Source: Weissella confusa (GTDB lineage: Bacteria; Bacillota; Bacilli; Lactobacillales; Lactobacillaceae). From it: a stretch of 64,000 nt of DNA. Positions 1 through 8,232 of this stretch are shown here, one piece after another. The notes beneath the pieces were generated by a model that was not told the origin of the DNA, searched no databases, and worked only from the letters and a program-made list of their open reading frames with translations. Location: the NCBI GenBank assembly GCA_001436895.1, contig JQAY01000004.1, positions 1 to 64,000 on the forward strand, in the 5' to 3' direction. Each line of letters starts with the position of its first letter. Position 1 is the stretch's first letter. The translations under genes were made by a program, and so were the position numbers.

Positions 1-90
1 AGAACTAGCTTGATGACCCTACACATTTGTTTCATCGAAACGATATTCAGTTTTCAAAGAACTATCTCGGAGTTGCTCATCAGCAACGTT
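1..90 (-). other. Probable rRNA operon leader
   Basis: Read on minus, this stretch has a GTTGCT/AGCAAC hairpin (about 73-88), then GTTCTTTGAAAACT (about 52-65). That is the boxA-type sequence typical of 16S leaders and 16S-23S spacers in Lactobacillales. No mature rRNA is inside the window, so the 16S gene is presumed to lie just beyond position 1. Between 90 and 330 I see only the two promoters and A/T-rich sequence, no gene. Confidence 0.6.
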
Positions 91-93
91 TAT

Positions 94-122
94 ATCTTAC
101 CAACTCATGAAGCAGATGTCAA
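94..122 (-). promoter_or_regulatory. Proximal promoter of probable rRNA operon
   Basis: Minus-strand -35 TTGACA (117-122), 17-nt spacer, -10 TAAGAT (94-99). Transcription would start near position 87 and read leftward through a leader hairpin and a boxA-like stretch to the window edge. Confidence 0.7.
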
Positions 123-216
123 CAACTTATTTCAAATTGTTTAAACAACTCATTCACAGTTTGAACATATTTTCCGTCGCAAGCAACTTATATATCATAT
201 CGAATTGATTTATGAT

Positions 217-222
217 TGTCAA
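217..222 (-). promoter_or_regulatory. Distal promoter of probable rRNA operon
   Basis: On the minus strand a perfect -35 TTGACA (217-222) is followed after 17 nt by a -10 TATGAT (194-199), embedded in very A/T-rich sequence that could act as an UP element. It lies exactly 100 bp upstream of a second promoter of the same type. Tandem strong promoters followed by an rRNA-type leader are the usual layout in front of rRNA operons of Lactobacillales. The transcript would run leftward out of the window. The hexamers are seen directly; the rRNA assignment is inference. Confidence 0.7.
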
Positions 223-329
223 CAATCAATTTCAATTCATTTTGCATCGTTTTGCATTCGAATTAGATTCGTTTGAAAAACTCAACTTGAATATAATACC
301 GAACATCTATAACAAATGCAAGCCCCAAT

Positions 330-716
330 TTAATCCAATCGTGCAACACCGGTCATGTCGACATTTCGAAGTAGATCAGCGGCATCATTCGCATTCATAA
401 ACTGCAAACCTAGCATGCCTAGTCGATCCATATTGAAGCGTGCGGCATCGACTGGTTCGAATGTATACAATGAAATCAAGTCTTCTGCTGTTTCAAGCCC
501 TTGACCGTGCCAAGCTGCTAACTCTCCTAAGCGAAGATTATCAATATCAAAACCAAGTTCATCCTTCATCCCCGTTAGCAATGATCCCAACGCGGTGTCT
601 CCGTCATGCTTGTGCATCTTAACAGTATAGAAGCGTGGCGTTGGGACTTCATCTGTGACCAAGAAGTATGATTGATCATTTCGAGTAAAGACAACTGTTC
701 CTGCGATTAATGACAT
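330..716 (-). CDS. Degenerate Nudix-like small protein
   Basis: 128 residues, start ATG preceded by a strong AAAGGGGGG site. The N-terminus (SLIAGTVVFTRND, then a YFLVTD strand) and a following GDTALGSLL...KDELGFD segment resemble the layout of Nudix hydrolases. However, the Nudix box glutamates (REXXEE) are missing, so it may be an inactive or binding-only member. It sits 19 nt downstream of the S1-domain gene and is probably co-transcribed with it. It is the last gene before the probable rRNA promoters. Function unknown; the Nudix relation is inferred from pattern only. Confidence 0.6.
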   Translation of the reverse strand: MSLIAGTVVFTRNDQSYFLVTDEVPTPRFYTVKMHKHDGDTALGSLLTGMKDELGFDIDNLRLGELAAWHGQGLETAEDLISLYTFEPVDAARFNMDRLGMLGLQFMNANDAADLLRNVDMTGVARLD

Positions 717-735
717 AATGCCATCCCCCCTTTAA

Positions 736-1137
736 TTAGTGAACGTGTGCGTTCAAACGTTGCAATGCTTCCGCAATCATATCATCACGATTATCAGCAA
801 TCGTTTCGAACCCGATATTTAAATGCTGATTAGTCCAATAATGATGGTGCCAATTATCGACACGTTGATTTTCACGGTCCGTTCTAACCTTTTGATTAGC
901 ATCTAATACACTACGACGTGACAATGAAATCTTCTCATTGTACTGGTCGATATCTAGAATCATGACGTCAATCACCTGACCAACGTGCAATTCATCCCCA
1001 ACGTGTCGAATAAATGCCGAGCGACACTCCGAAATATGTATTAATCCCTGCGTGTGATCATCAAGCTGTACAAAAGCACCGTATGGTTGAATGCCAGTCA
1101 CGGTTCCTTGCACAATCTCACCAATATGATAAGCCAT
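736..1137 (-). CDS. S1-domain RNA-binding protein, YugI/CvfD (GSP13) family
   Basis: 133 residues from the ATG at 1137, which has an ideal GGAGGAGG site; an ATG five codons earlier lies inside that site. Residues 1-70 form a single S1 RNA-binding domain (IVQGTVTGIQPYGAFVQLDDHTQGLIHISE, shown here in outline, ending near ISLSRRS). The tail is charged and His-rich. The family includes Bacillus general stress protein 13 and pneumococcal CvfD, small cytosolic proteins that bind RNA and/or 30S subunits and act post-transcriptionally. Probably transcribed with the downstream Nudix-like gene. Confidence 0.85.
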   Translation of the reverse strand: MAYHIGEIVQGTVTGIQPYGAFVQLDDHTQGLIHISECRSAFIRHVGDELHVGQVIDVMILDIDQYNEKISLSRRSVLDANQKVRTDRENQRVDNWHHHYWTNQHLNIGFETIADNRDDMIAEALQRLNAHVH

Positions 1138-1200
1138 AATAACCTCCTCCAATTAGTTTTTCTTATTATATGTATCTCGGGTTTACCCCGAGTGACAACC

Positions 1201-1782
1201 TTATGCAATTGTTGCCTTGATAATCTTGATATCTTCAAGTGGCTTGTCTGCGTAGTTAACACGAACCTTAGCCATGTCGTCCACAACATCCATACCTTCG
1301 ATAACGTGACCGAATACAGTGTGGCGCTTGTCTAGCCATGGTGTACCACCTTGCTCACCGTATGCTGATACAACTTCATCAGGTACAAGCCCCTTTAGTT
1401 GACGCAACATGTTTGCTGGTACACGTGAAGCTTGCACAATAAAGAATTGTGAACCGTTTGTGTTTGGACCAGCATTCGCCATAGACAAGGCACCACGCAA
1501 GTTAAAGACTTCATCTGAGAATTCATCTTCAAAAGAATCACCCCAAAGTGACTCACCACCCATACCAGTTCCAGTAGGGTCACCACCTTGAATCATGAAG
1601 TCACTAATGACACGGTGGAAGATAATACCATCGTAGTATCCCTTTTCAATCAATCCAACAAAATTCTCTACCGTCTTTGGCGCTTGGGCTGGGAATAATT
1701 GAATCTTAACCGTACCCTTTGTTGTTTCCAAAACAGCAACTGGGCCTTCTACTGCAGCCAAATCAAATTGTGGCAATGCCAT
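1201..1782 (-). CDS. ppiB: Peptidyl-prolyl cis-trans isomerase, cyclophilin type
   Basis: 193 residues. Typical cyclophilin fold signatures are visible: the [19 protein letters not shown] segment with the catalytic Arg, Gln and Gly-rich turn, then NTNGSQFFI and the [14 protein letters not shown] end motif. There is no signal peptide, so it is a cytosolic proline isomerase assisting folding. Start ATG has GAGGAG 8-9 nt upstream. A TATAAT -10 lies about 35 nt before the start. It is divergent from the plus-strand dedA gene. Confidence 0.95.
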   Translation of the reverse strand: MALPQFDLAAVEGPVAVLETTKGTVKIQLFPAQAPKTVENFVGLIEKGYYDGIIFHRVISDFMIQGGDPTGTGMGGESLWGDSFEDEFSDEVFNLRGALSMANAGPNTNGSQFFIVQASRVPANMLRQLKGLVPDEVVSAYGEQGGTPWLDKRHTVFGHVIEGMDVVDDMAKVRVNYADKPLEDIKIIKATIA

Positions 1783-1870
1783 ATCTTCATTCTCCTCTAA
1801 ATCTTAAAATTCACTGCTTGTATTATAACATAAACATTAAGGCCACTCACACTGCCCCAAAAACATGGTA

Positions 1871-1885
1871 AACTAGAATCTAGTT
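1871..1885. promoter_or_regulatory. Palindrome upstream of dedA, possible operator
   Basis: Perfect 7+1+7 palindrome AACTAGA A TCTAGTT in the dedA/ppiB divergent region. On the minus strand it contains TCTAGTTTAC, the same 10 bases found in the inverted repeat over the hemolysin III promoter (53483-53505). The regulator is unknown. Confidence 0.4.
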
Positions 1886-1928
1886 GTCAACAGACATTCA
1901 AACAGATTACTGGGAGTAAACAAATATT

Positions 1929-2591
1929 ATGATGCACATTATCGATTTGTTCCTGCACCTTGATGTTCATTTGAACAATCTGGTTAACGCATGGGGCATT
2001 TGGTCATACGTCGCGCTTTTCGCTGTCATCTTCATTGAAACGGGATCGGTTATCTTCCCATTCCTTCCTGGAGATTCACTATTATTTGCAGCCGGATCAA
2101 TTTCAGCTTTGCATGGTAGTATCCTTAACCACTGGGTACTCATGATCATGTTCTGGATTGCCGCTGTATCTGGTGACTCACTGAACTTCTTCTTGGGTCG
2201 CACGGTTGGCTTGAAGTTAGTTAAGCACCCACTACTTGGTCGCTTCATTAAGGACGAGCACTTGGCGGAAGCAAATGATTTCTTCGTTAAACACGGTAAG
2301 ATGGCCGTTATTTTGGGTCGTTTCTTGCCAATCATTCGTACTTTGGTGCCATTTACAGCTGCTATTTCAGGTTTCAAGTACAAGAACTTCTTGATGCTTG
2401 AAGTCATCGCTGCAACAATTTGGGTCGTTGTCGCCGTTGAAGCCGGTTACTACTTCGGCGGTATCCCATTTGTTAGCGAACACTTCTCATTGGTTATTAT
2501 TGGTATCTTGGTGGTAACGGCCTTGCCTGCTATCATCAGTGCAGTTCGCCAATCAATTATCAGCAAGAAGCAAAAGCAAATGAATCAATAA
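1929..2591 (+). CDS. DedA family (SNARE-associated/VTT) membrane protein
   Basis: 220 residues with about five hydrophobic segments. DedA signatures: FIETGSVIFPFLPGDSLLFAAG near residues 35-57 (acidic residue, then the P-F-x-P-G-D motif) and LGRFLPIIRTLVPFTAAISG near 118-137, with the conserved Arg residues. DedA proteins are proton-dependent membrane proteins; several are undecaprenyl-phosphate or phospholipid flippases. One of only two plus-strand proteins here. A perfect palindrome lies at 1871-1885 in its upstream region and a terminator follows the stop. Two ATGs are adjacent; the first is used. Confidence 0.9.
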   Translation: MMHIIDLFLHLDVHLNNLVNAWGIWSYVALFAVIFIETGSVIFPFLPGDSLLFAAGSISALHGSILNHWVLMIMFWIAAVSGDSLNFFLGRTVGLKLVKHPLLGRFIKDEHLAEANDFFVKHGKMAVILGRFLPIIRTLVPFTAAISGFKYKNFLMLEVIAATIWVVVAVEAGYYFGGIPFVSEHFSLVIIGILVVTALPAIISAVRQSIISKKQKQMNQ

Positions 2592-2595
2592 TTCT

Positions 2596-2628
2596 AAAAA
2601 GTCGCGATTGGTTTCGCGGCTTTTTTTG
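2596..2628 (+). terminator. Terminator of dedA
   Basis: GTCGCG/CGCGGC stem with an 8-nt loop, followed by seven Ts. Confidence 0.85.
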
Positions 2629-2641
2629 TACCCGTATGTGC

Positions 2642-2676
2642 AAAAAAAGACCATCCAACTTGTGGATGGTCTTTTT
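2642..2676 (-). terminator. Terminator after rpoZ (bidirectional)
   Basis: AGACCATCCA stem with a short loop and partner TGGATGGTCT, flanked by A and T tracts on both sides, so it can stop gmk-rpoZ and also back up the dedA terminator. Confidence 0.9.
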
Positions 2677-2684
2677 AACTATAA

Positions 2685-2915
2685 TTAGTCAGCCAAGTGC
2701 TCGGCTTCCAACTTAGTAGCTTCTTCGTCGATAACAACGTTACCGGCTTCGATTTCTTCAAAAGCTTGGCCGATTGGCTTAACTGAATCAAAGTGAGCCA
2801 ACGTTGGCAATGCACCTTGCTCCAATTCGTGGGCGCGCTTAGCTCCCAAGGCAATCAACTTGTAACGTGAGTCAACACGTTCCAACAACTTATCAACTGA
2901 TGGGTATAAAATCAT
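2685..2915 (-). CDS. rpoZ: RNA polymerase omega subunit
   Basis: 76 residues, normal size for Firmicute omega. Contains the conserved N-terminal [18 protein letters not shown] stretch and the [13 protein letters not shown] helix that wraps the beta-prime C-terminus. It overlaps the gmk stop codon by 4 nt (ATGA), so the two are translationally coupled, the classic gmk-rpoZ order. Terminator follows directly. Confidence 0.95.
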   Translation of the reverse strand: MILYPSVDKLLERVDSRYKLIALGAKRAHELEQGALPTLAHFDSVKPIGQAFEEIEAGNVVIDEEATKLEAEHLAD

Positions 2916-3529
2916 GATTCTAGCTCCTCAATCATTGCAATATATTCTGGCAACACACGGTTAACGCGCAAACGTTCAACCTTGATAATATCCTTAATAC
3001 GGTCAACCGCCAAAGGCACTTCGTCATTCACGACAGCATAATCATAATTAGCCATCATACGAATTTCAGCAGTTGCAGCAGAGACACGACGGTCGATAAC
3101 TTCCATCGCTTCGGTACCGCGACCAATCAAACGTTCCTTCAGTGCACCAAGATCAGGTGGCGTCAAGAAGATGTATGCACCTTCTGGCATCTTTTCCTTC
3201 ACTTGCAAAGCACCTTGAACATCGATTTCCAGTAGGACGTCGCGACCGGCTGCCAAAGTCTTTTCAATAAAGCTCTTTGGCGTACCGTAGTAGTTTCCCA
3301 CATACTCGGCGTACTCTAACATACCGTCGTTGGCGATTTCTGCCTCAAACTCTTCACGAGTTACGAAGAAATAATCCTCTCCGTCTACTTCACCTGCTCG
3401 GGGGTGTCGTGTGGTCATTGAGATTGAATATTGAAAGTCGATGTCTGTCTCTTCAAACAACGCCTTTCGCACAGTCCCTTTACCAACACCTGACGGACCC
3501 GATAGTACGATCAATACGCCACGCTTCAT
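2912..3529 (-). CDS. gmk: Guanylate kinase
   Basis: 205 residues. P-loop GPSGVGKGT at residues 11-19; GMP-binding [18 protein letters not shown] and [13 protein letters not shown] segments follow; lid RLIGRGTE near 133. Phosphorylates GMP to GDP with ATP. Start ATG has AGGAG upstream. It lies 39 nt after the patatin reading frame end, with no clear terminator between, so read-through from that gene is possible. Confidence 0.95.
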   Translation of the reverse strand: MKRGVLIVLSGPSGVGKGTVRKALFEETDIDFQYSISMTTRHPRAGEVDGEDYFFVTREEFEAEIANDGMLEYAEYVGNYYGTPKSFIEKTLAAGRDVLLEIDVQGALQVKEKMPEGAYIFLTPPDLGALKERLIGRGTEAMEVIDRRVSAATAEIRMMANYDYAVVNDEVPLAVDRIKDIIKVERLRVNRVLPEYIAMIEELES

Positions 3530-3568
3530 GGTACTCTTACTCCTATCTTTTTCTCTAGCTAATCAATT

Positions 3569-5127
3569 TTATATTCTACTCGTTTTTTCCGACTTAGACA
3601 ACAAGAACAACACGGCACTTAGGACAACATCCAAATTAGCCAACATATACGTTCGACTAATCGTGCCAGTCGGCATTGGTAGCACATCACGTTTTTCTTT
3701 ACCAGCCGTCACAATGGCCTCAATAAAGGTCGTCAAATCATACTCGGCTAGCTTATCAACATCTAACAATCTTGCTAAACGTTCAATCGTCGCCAGTCCC
3801 TGACCAGCTGCCGTCTCCTTTTGTTCCGGATCAGCATCGCGACGAATCCATTGCTGCCAGGCCAACCAAACTGGTAGATCCGTCAAAAGTGCTGCAATCG
3901 GTGATGTCACAGGGTCCGTCGCCAACCACTTCACTAACTGACTACCACCCAACCAACTAAAATTAACACCAGCTGGCAAAGCAAAATAGTAACCACCCAG
4001 TTCACCAAGCACTTGGCGCGTTCTGATTTCACCAAGACGCACATAGGTGGCACTCAAGTCAGGGAAAAAGTCTAGCAATGGTCCGAACTGCCACGGCGTT
4101 CGAATGAAGTTAACCACTGCATCCTCTGGGCGATCCCAGTTTTCAGGGACCCCATCCATAATTGATACCGCATAAATTTCCTTTGCACCATGATCAGCCG
4201 CAAGATTAATTGGCAAATTATTCGAATAGCCACCATCGATGTATTGCTTCCCGTTAATCATCACTGGGACACAACTGGGTAGAACGCACTCGATGCTAAA
4301 ATCCAATCGGTCAATTCGTCAGCCGTGGTTTCATCCGTCACACTATACGGTGCGGCCTTTAGCAACGGGAATTCCGTGGCTACCAGCGTCATTTCTGCTA
4401 ACCTTGGTGTCGCTAACTCATGGACAACAACCGGATAAATCAATTCGCGCAATGATTCTTTGTTGAAATAGTGTCGACCAACTAAGTGCGTCGCGATTGT
4501 CTTCGTAAAGTCAGTTCTAGAAACACCGACTTCATCAACCTCATACACAACATCCGTCGTCAGCGTGTCCCAAGTATGATGTGAGATATCACTATTCAAA
4601 TGCATAAATGACATGGCATTGATTGACCCTACCGAAACACCCAACACCTCTTGTGGCACAATGCCGCGTGCTTTTAGCACATCGAATACACCCGCTTCAA
4701 ATGCACCGTGTGCCCCACCACCACCAAGTACCAAGGCAACTGGATATGCAAAATCATGCCGATACGTTAACTCAGCCACTCGGTTAAAGCCAGCTAACAA
4801 CGGGCTATTTGTCTGATTTGGCGCTACCTTTATGGTTAGTGATTTCACGGGTTGCTTACTAAAATAGGTGATTAACTGTTCAAACAACGCCAAACGGTCG
4901 ATTGCTTTCCAACCCAGGGCACTAATTAGTGTCACATCCCCATCTTGCTCACGATAAACCACCGCAGCTTCAATCGCATCATCATCTGTCACAAATAACA
5001 AACCCTGTGCATCAGCGCTTGTCGCATTGTATCTGTCACGAGCCTCAGCTGCATCAGCATACATATTTAGCAGTTGTCCAAATGGCGCAACTTGTTGTGG
5101 TGTTAATTTACCCACTACTATCGGCAT
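3569..5127 (-). pseudogene. Patatin-like phospholipase, frameshifted
   Basis: One gene in two frames. The first part (5127 to 4261) has an N-terminal region of about 128 residues of GNAT-like pattern. The patatin domain follows, with oxyanion loop LGGGGAHGAFEAGV near residues 133-146 and nucleophile elbow GVSVGS near 164-169; it runs into a stop right after ILASSAFYPVVSQ. The second part (from about 4306 to 3569) resumes with VMINGKQYIDGGYSNNLP, which carries the catalytic Asp (DGG). So Ser and Asp of the dyad are in different frames. The change equals loss of one base (or gain of two) near 4262-4280. No slippery heptamer is visible there, so a mutation or sequence error is more likely than programmed frameshifting. 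Own promoter upstream. Confidence 0.8.
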
Positions 5128-5162
5128 ATCATCACCCTCACTCTCAAAATAATCGTATCTTT

Positions 5163-5190
5163 ATTCTAGACACTTTATGTCAGCATGCAA
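5163..5190 (-). promoter_or_regulatory. Promoter of the patatin gene
   Basis: Minus-strand -35 TTGCAT (5185-5190), 16-nt spacer, -10 TAGAAT (5163-5168), about 36 nt before the start codon at 5127. Confidence 0.55.
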
Positions 5191-5201
5191 GTTTTGCGTT
5201 T

Positions 5202-5230
5202 AAAAAAACCAGGACCCAAAAGTCCTGGTT
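5202..5230 (-). terminator. Terminator after recN
   Basis: ACCAGGAC/GTCCTGGT hairpin followed on minus by seven Ts; closes the folD-to-recN operon. Confidence 0.9.
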
Positions 5231-5237
5231 AATGGTT

Positions 5238-6926
5238 CTATTCACTTCGCTTAGCAACCGCTCGTTGAATCAAATCACGGGCATTTTCTTTGGCTGCATC
5301 GGTTAATTCATCCCCAGACAACATTCTGGCAACTTCATTAACACGTTCATCCTCTGAAAGTGTGTGAATACTTGTCTCAGTACGATCACCAACCACTTGC
5401 TTTTCAATAAAGTAATGGTTATCAGCGACTGCCGCTACTTGCGGTAAGTGTGTAATTGTTAATACTTGTGAATAACGGCCAATCACTGCAATCTTTTCAG
5501 CAATGGCTTGCGCAACACGGCCAGACACCCCGGTATCAACCTCATCAAAAATAATTGACGTAATACCTTGTTCGCGTGAAAAAATCGTCTTCATCGCGAG
5601 CATCATTCTCGAAAGCTCACCACCAGAGGCGATTTTAACCAACGGCTTAGCACCTTCACCCGGGTTTGTTTGAATATAAAATTCAACTGCGTCTAATCCT
5701 GTGGCATTAAGTTCTTTCAGTTCTGTGATGTGTGCTGAGAAAACTGCCTTCTCCATGTACAAATCACTTAATTGTTCATGAATCTTCGTCGCTAGCTGCT
5801 TGGCTGCCTTAAGTCGTAGCTCATGAAGTTTCTCAGCTAGTGTACGGGCCTTTTGCTCAGCGACTTCAACTTGCTCAGCTAGTTCAGCTGCTGATTGTTC
5901 GCCACCACCCATTTCCGCCAATTCAGCATCAACTTTCGCTTGGTGCGCCAATACGTCGGTAATGGTTGCGCCGTACTTACGTTCCAATGAGCGAATCAAG
6001 TTCAAACGATCATCCACTTCGCGTAGGCGTTCTTCATCAAATTCCAAACCATCCCGTACTGACAAAATTTCAGACGCTGCTTCCTGCAGTTCATAATACG
6101 CACCGCGTACTGCCTCAGTTAACGTTGCATACTTAGGCGACAACTCCTCGATATCTTCCATTGCGCTCATAGCAGTAGAAATAGTCTCTAGGCCGTTGTT
6201 GTCCCAATCGCCGTCCAACGCTTCATGCGCCTTAGAAAGGGCTGCCAAAACGTCTTGGAAGTTGGTGAGTTCTTGATACTCAGCTTCCAACATCTCTTCT
6301 TCGCCTTCAACCAAACTAGCATCCGCCAATTCCTTACTCTGAAAACTCAGCATATCAAGACGTTGCGCCCACGCTTGTTCGTCAGCCTGACGCTTATGGA
6401 AGGCACTTTCCAGACTACGATAGGTATCGTACGCTGCACGATACTTTTCTAGTACCGGTCCAATGGTCTTCTTCCCATACTCATCCAGCAATGATAAATG
6501 GCGCTCAACTTGCATCAACTCTTGGTGTTCGTTCTGGCCATGAATATCAACCAGGTGCTGACCAATTTCCTTAAGTGTCGTCGCATTGACTAAACTACCG
6601 TTAACACGAATGACATTACGACCACTTTTATGCAATTCACGATGAATTAATAATTGGTTATCTTCTAGCGGGATTCCCAACTCATCAAGTAATTGTGTAA
6701 TCGGTTGGCCCGGCTCCACATCAATTAAGCCCTGCAAGACCGCTTTATCAGCACCCTCACGAATGAAATCTTGTGAACCACGACCGCCGGTCAATAGGCC
6801 AACGGCATCAATAATAATTGACTTTCCAGCACCGGTTTCACCGGTCAAAACCGTCATCCCCGGTTGGAAGCTAATGTTGAGCTTTGGAATAATCGCAAAA
6901 TTTTGAATTGATAATTCTTGTAGCAT
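5238..6926 (-). CDS. recN: DNA repair protein RecN (SMC-like ATPase)
   Basis: 562 residues. Starts MLQELSIQNFAIIP with Walker A GETGAGKSI near residue 30; long coiled-coil middle from about 150 to 370; then the SGGELSRMMLA signature (about 439) and Walker B TSIIFDEVDTGVSG (about 458). RecN is an SMC-family protein recruited early to double-strand breaks and works with RecA. It is last in the operon behind argR, an arrangement conserved across Firmicutes. It starts 21 nt after the argR stop. Confidence 0.95.
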   Translation of the reverse strand: MLQELSIQNFAIIPKLNISFQPGMTVLTGETGAGKSIIIDAVGLLTGGRGSQDFIREGADKAVLQGLIDVEPGQPITQLLDELGIPLEDNQLLIHRELHKSGRNVIRVNGSLVNATTLKEIGQHLVDIHGQNEHQELMQVERHLSLLDEYGKKTIGPVLEKYRAAYDTYRSLESAFHKRQADEQAWAQRLDMLSFQSKELADASLVEGEEEMLEAEYQELTNFQDVLAALSKAHEALDGDWDNNGLETISTAMSAMEDIEELSPKYATLTEAVRGAYYELQEAASEILSVRDGLEFDEERLREVDDRLNLIRSLERKYGATITDVLAHQAKVDAELAEMGGGEQSAAELAEQVEVAEQKARTLAEKLHELRLKAAKQLATKIHEQLSDLYMEKAVFSAHITELKELNATGLDAVEFYIQTNPGEGAKPLVKIASGGELSRMMLAMKTIFSREQGITSIIFDEVDTGVSGRVAQAIAEKIAVIGRYSQVLTITHLPQVAAVADNHYFIEKQVVGDRTETSIHTLSEDERVNEVARMLSGDELTDAAKENARDLIQRAVAKRSE

Positions 6927-6947
6927 AGCCTGCTCCTCTTCCGTTAA

Positions 6948-7397
6948 CTAAGCTTGCGCCGTCAACTTATTTGCAAAGTCCTTTGCAAGCTCACCCTCAC
7001 GCAAAATTACCAAAACACCGGCATCGTCACCAATCAGTCCAAAGACTTCTGGCAAATTAGCTTCTTCTAAGGCCGTCTTCAGAGCTGGACCAGTACCAGG
7101 TGCTACTTTGATCATAATCATGTTACCTTGCGTTGCGACATCAGTAGTCGTCTCTTGTAAAATGCGACCCAACTGACCAAAGTAATCCGCCCCTGACATA
7201 ACAGCGTAGGCAAAGCCACCAGTAGGTAGCGGTACCTTCACTAATTGCATTTCCGTAATATCACGTGAGATTGTTGCTTGCGTAACTTCCCAACCAGCTT
7301 CATTCAATTTACGTACCAAGTCTTCTTGGCGTTGAATTTGCTCGTTGCTAATCAACGTCTTAATGGCTTGTTGACGTTCTTGCTTACTTCGTCTCAT
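6948..7397 (-). CDS. argR: Arginine repressor ArgR/AhrC
   Basis: 149 residues from the ATG at 7397, inside the end of tlyA; a longer reading from 7421 would add an unusual basic octapeptide and is less likely. N-terminal winged helix (residues 1-70) with recognition segment EVTQATISRDITEMQLVK. The C-terminal hexamerisation and arginine-binding domain ends with the GDDAGVLVILRE segment. It represses arginine biosynthesis and/or controls arginine deiminase genes, none of which are in the window. Coupled translation with tlyA. Confidence 0.92.
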   Translation of the reverse strand: MRRSKQERQQAIKTLISNEQIQRQEDLVRKLNEAGWEVTQATISRDITEMQLVKVPLPTGGFAYAVMSGADYFGQLGRILQETTTDVATQGNMIMIKVAPGTGPALKTALEEANLPEVFGLIGDDAGVLVILREGELAKDFANKLTAQA

Positions 7398-8232
7398 CCG
7401 TCTTTTCCTCACGACGTGCATTCAATTGTGCGTGTGCACTAGCCACTACGGCTTCACGTTCAGCTTCAGACATCGTACTATCACCACCATCAAGAACCAA
7501 GTGCGCCAAGAACTCAATGTTTCCTGAACCACCCTTGATTGGTGAATAGTCCAACCCGACAATACTGAAACCAGCTGCCTTTGCATAGCCAGCCACTTTA
7601 TCAATAACTGCTAGGTGTGTTGCAGCATCCTTAACGATGCCGTGCTTCCCAATCGCTTCACGACCAGCCTCAAATTGTGGCTTAATCAACGTTGCCACTG
7701 AACCACCCGGCGTCAAAATCTTTGAGAGTGGTGGCAAAATCAAGTTCAATGAAATGAATGACACATCAATCGTTGCCACTTCAGGTTGTCCTTGCGTGAA
7801 ATCTTGCAATTCTGAATAACGGAAGTTGGTGTTTTCCATCACCACGACACGGTCATCTGAACGCAATTTCCAAGCCAATTGGTTTGTTCCCACATCCAGT
7901 GCGTAAACCAACTTAGCCCCGTTTTGCAATGACACATCAGTAAAGCCACCTGTTGATGACCCAATATCCAAGACCGTCTTGCCATCAACTGAGATATCAA
8001 ACACATCCAAGGCCTTCTCAAGCTTAAAGCCACCGCGTGATACATATGGCATTGGTGCGCCCTTCAAGTGTAGCTCAGTCGTTACCGGAATCTTCTCGCC
8101 CGCCTTATCCATGCGTTGCTCGTTTTCTCCCAAGATTTCACCAGCCATAATTGCTCGCTTGGCTTGTTCACGTGAGGTAAATAACCCTTGTTGAACAGCC
8201 AAAACGTCTACTCGTTCTTTCTCAATCGCCAT
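7384..8232 (-). CDS. tlyA: TlyA family rRNA (cytidine-2'-O)-methyltransferase
   Basis: 282 residues. N-terminal S4 RNA-binding domain (about 1-60, VDVLAVQQGLFTSREQAKRA), then an FtsJ-type SAM methyltransferase domain with VLDIGSSTGGFTD (about 86-98). TlyA enzymes methylate 16S/23S rRNA and are often mis-annotated as hemolysin A. Start overlaps the ispA stop by one base and the stop overlaps the argR start, so the three are translationally coupled. Confidence 0.92.
   Translation of the reverse strand: MAIEKERVDVLAVQQGLFTSREQAKRAIMAGEILGENEQRMDKAGEKIPVTTELHLKGAPMPYVSRGGFKLEKALDVFDISVDGKTVLDIGSSTGGFTDVSLQNGAKLVYALDVGTNQLAWKLRSDDRVVVMENTNFRYSELQDFTQGQPEVATIDVSFISLNLILPPLSKILTPGGSVATLIKPQFEAGREAIGKHGIVKDAATHLAVIDKVAGYAKAAGFSIVGLDYSPIKGGSGNIEFLAHLVLDGGDSTMSEAEREAVVASAHAQLNARREEKTDETK

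Noticed and set aside
4255-4310. Programmed -1 frameshift in the patatin gene
   Set aside because: No X XXY YYZ heptamer or clear downstream stem near the junction; mutation or sequence error is simpler.
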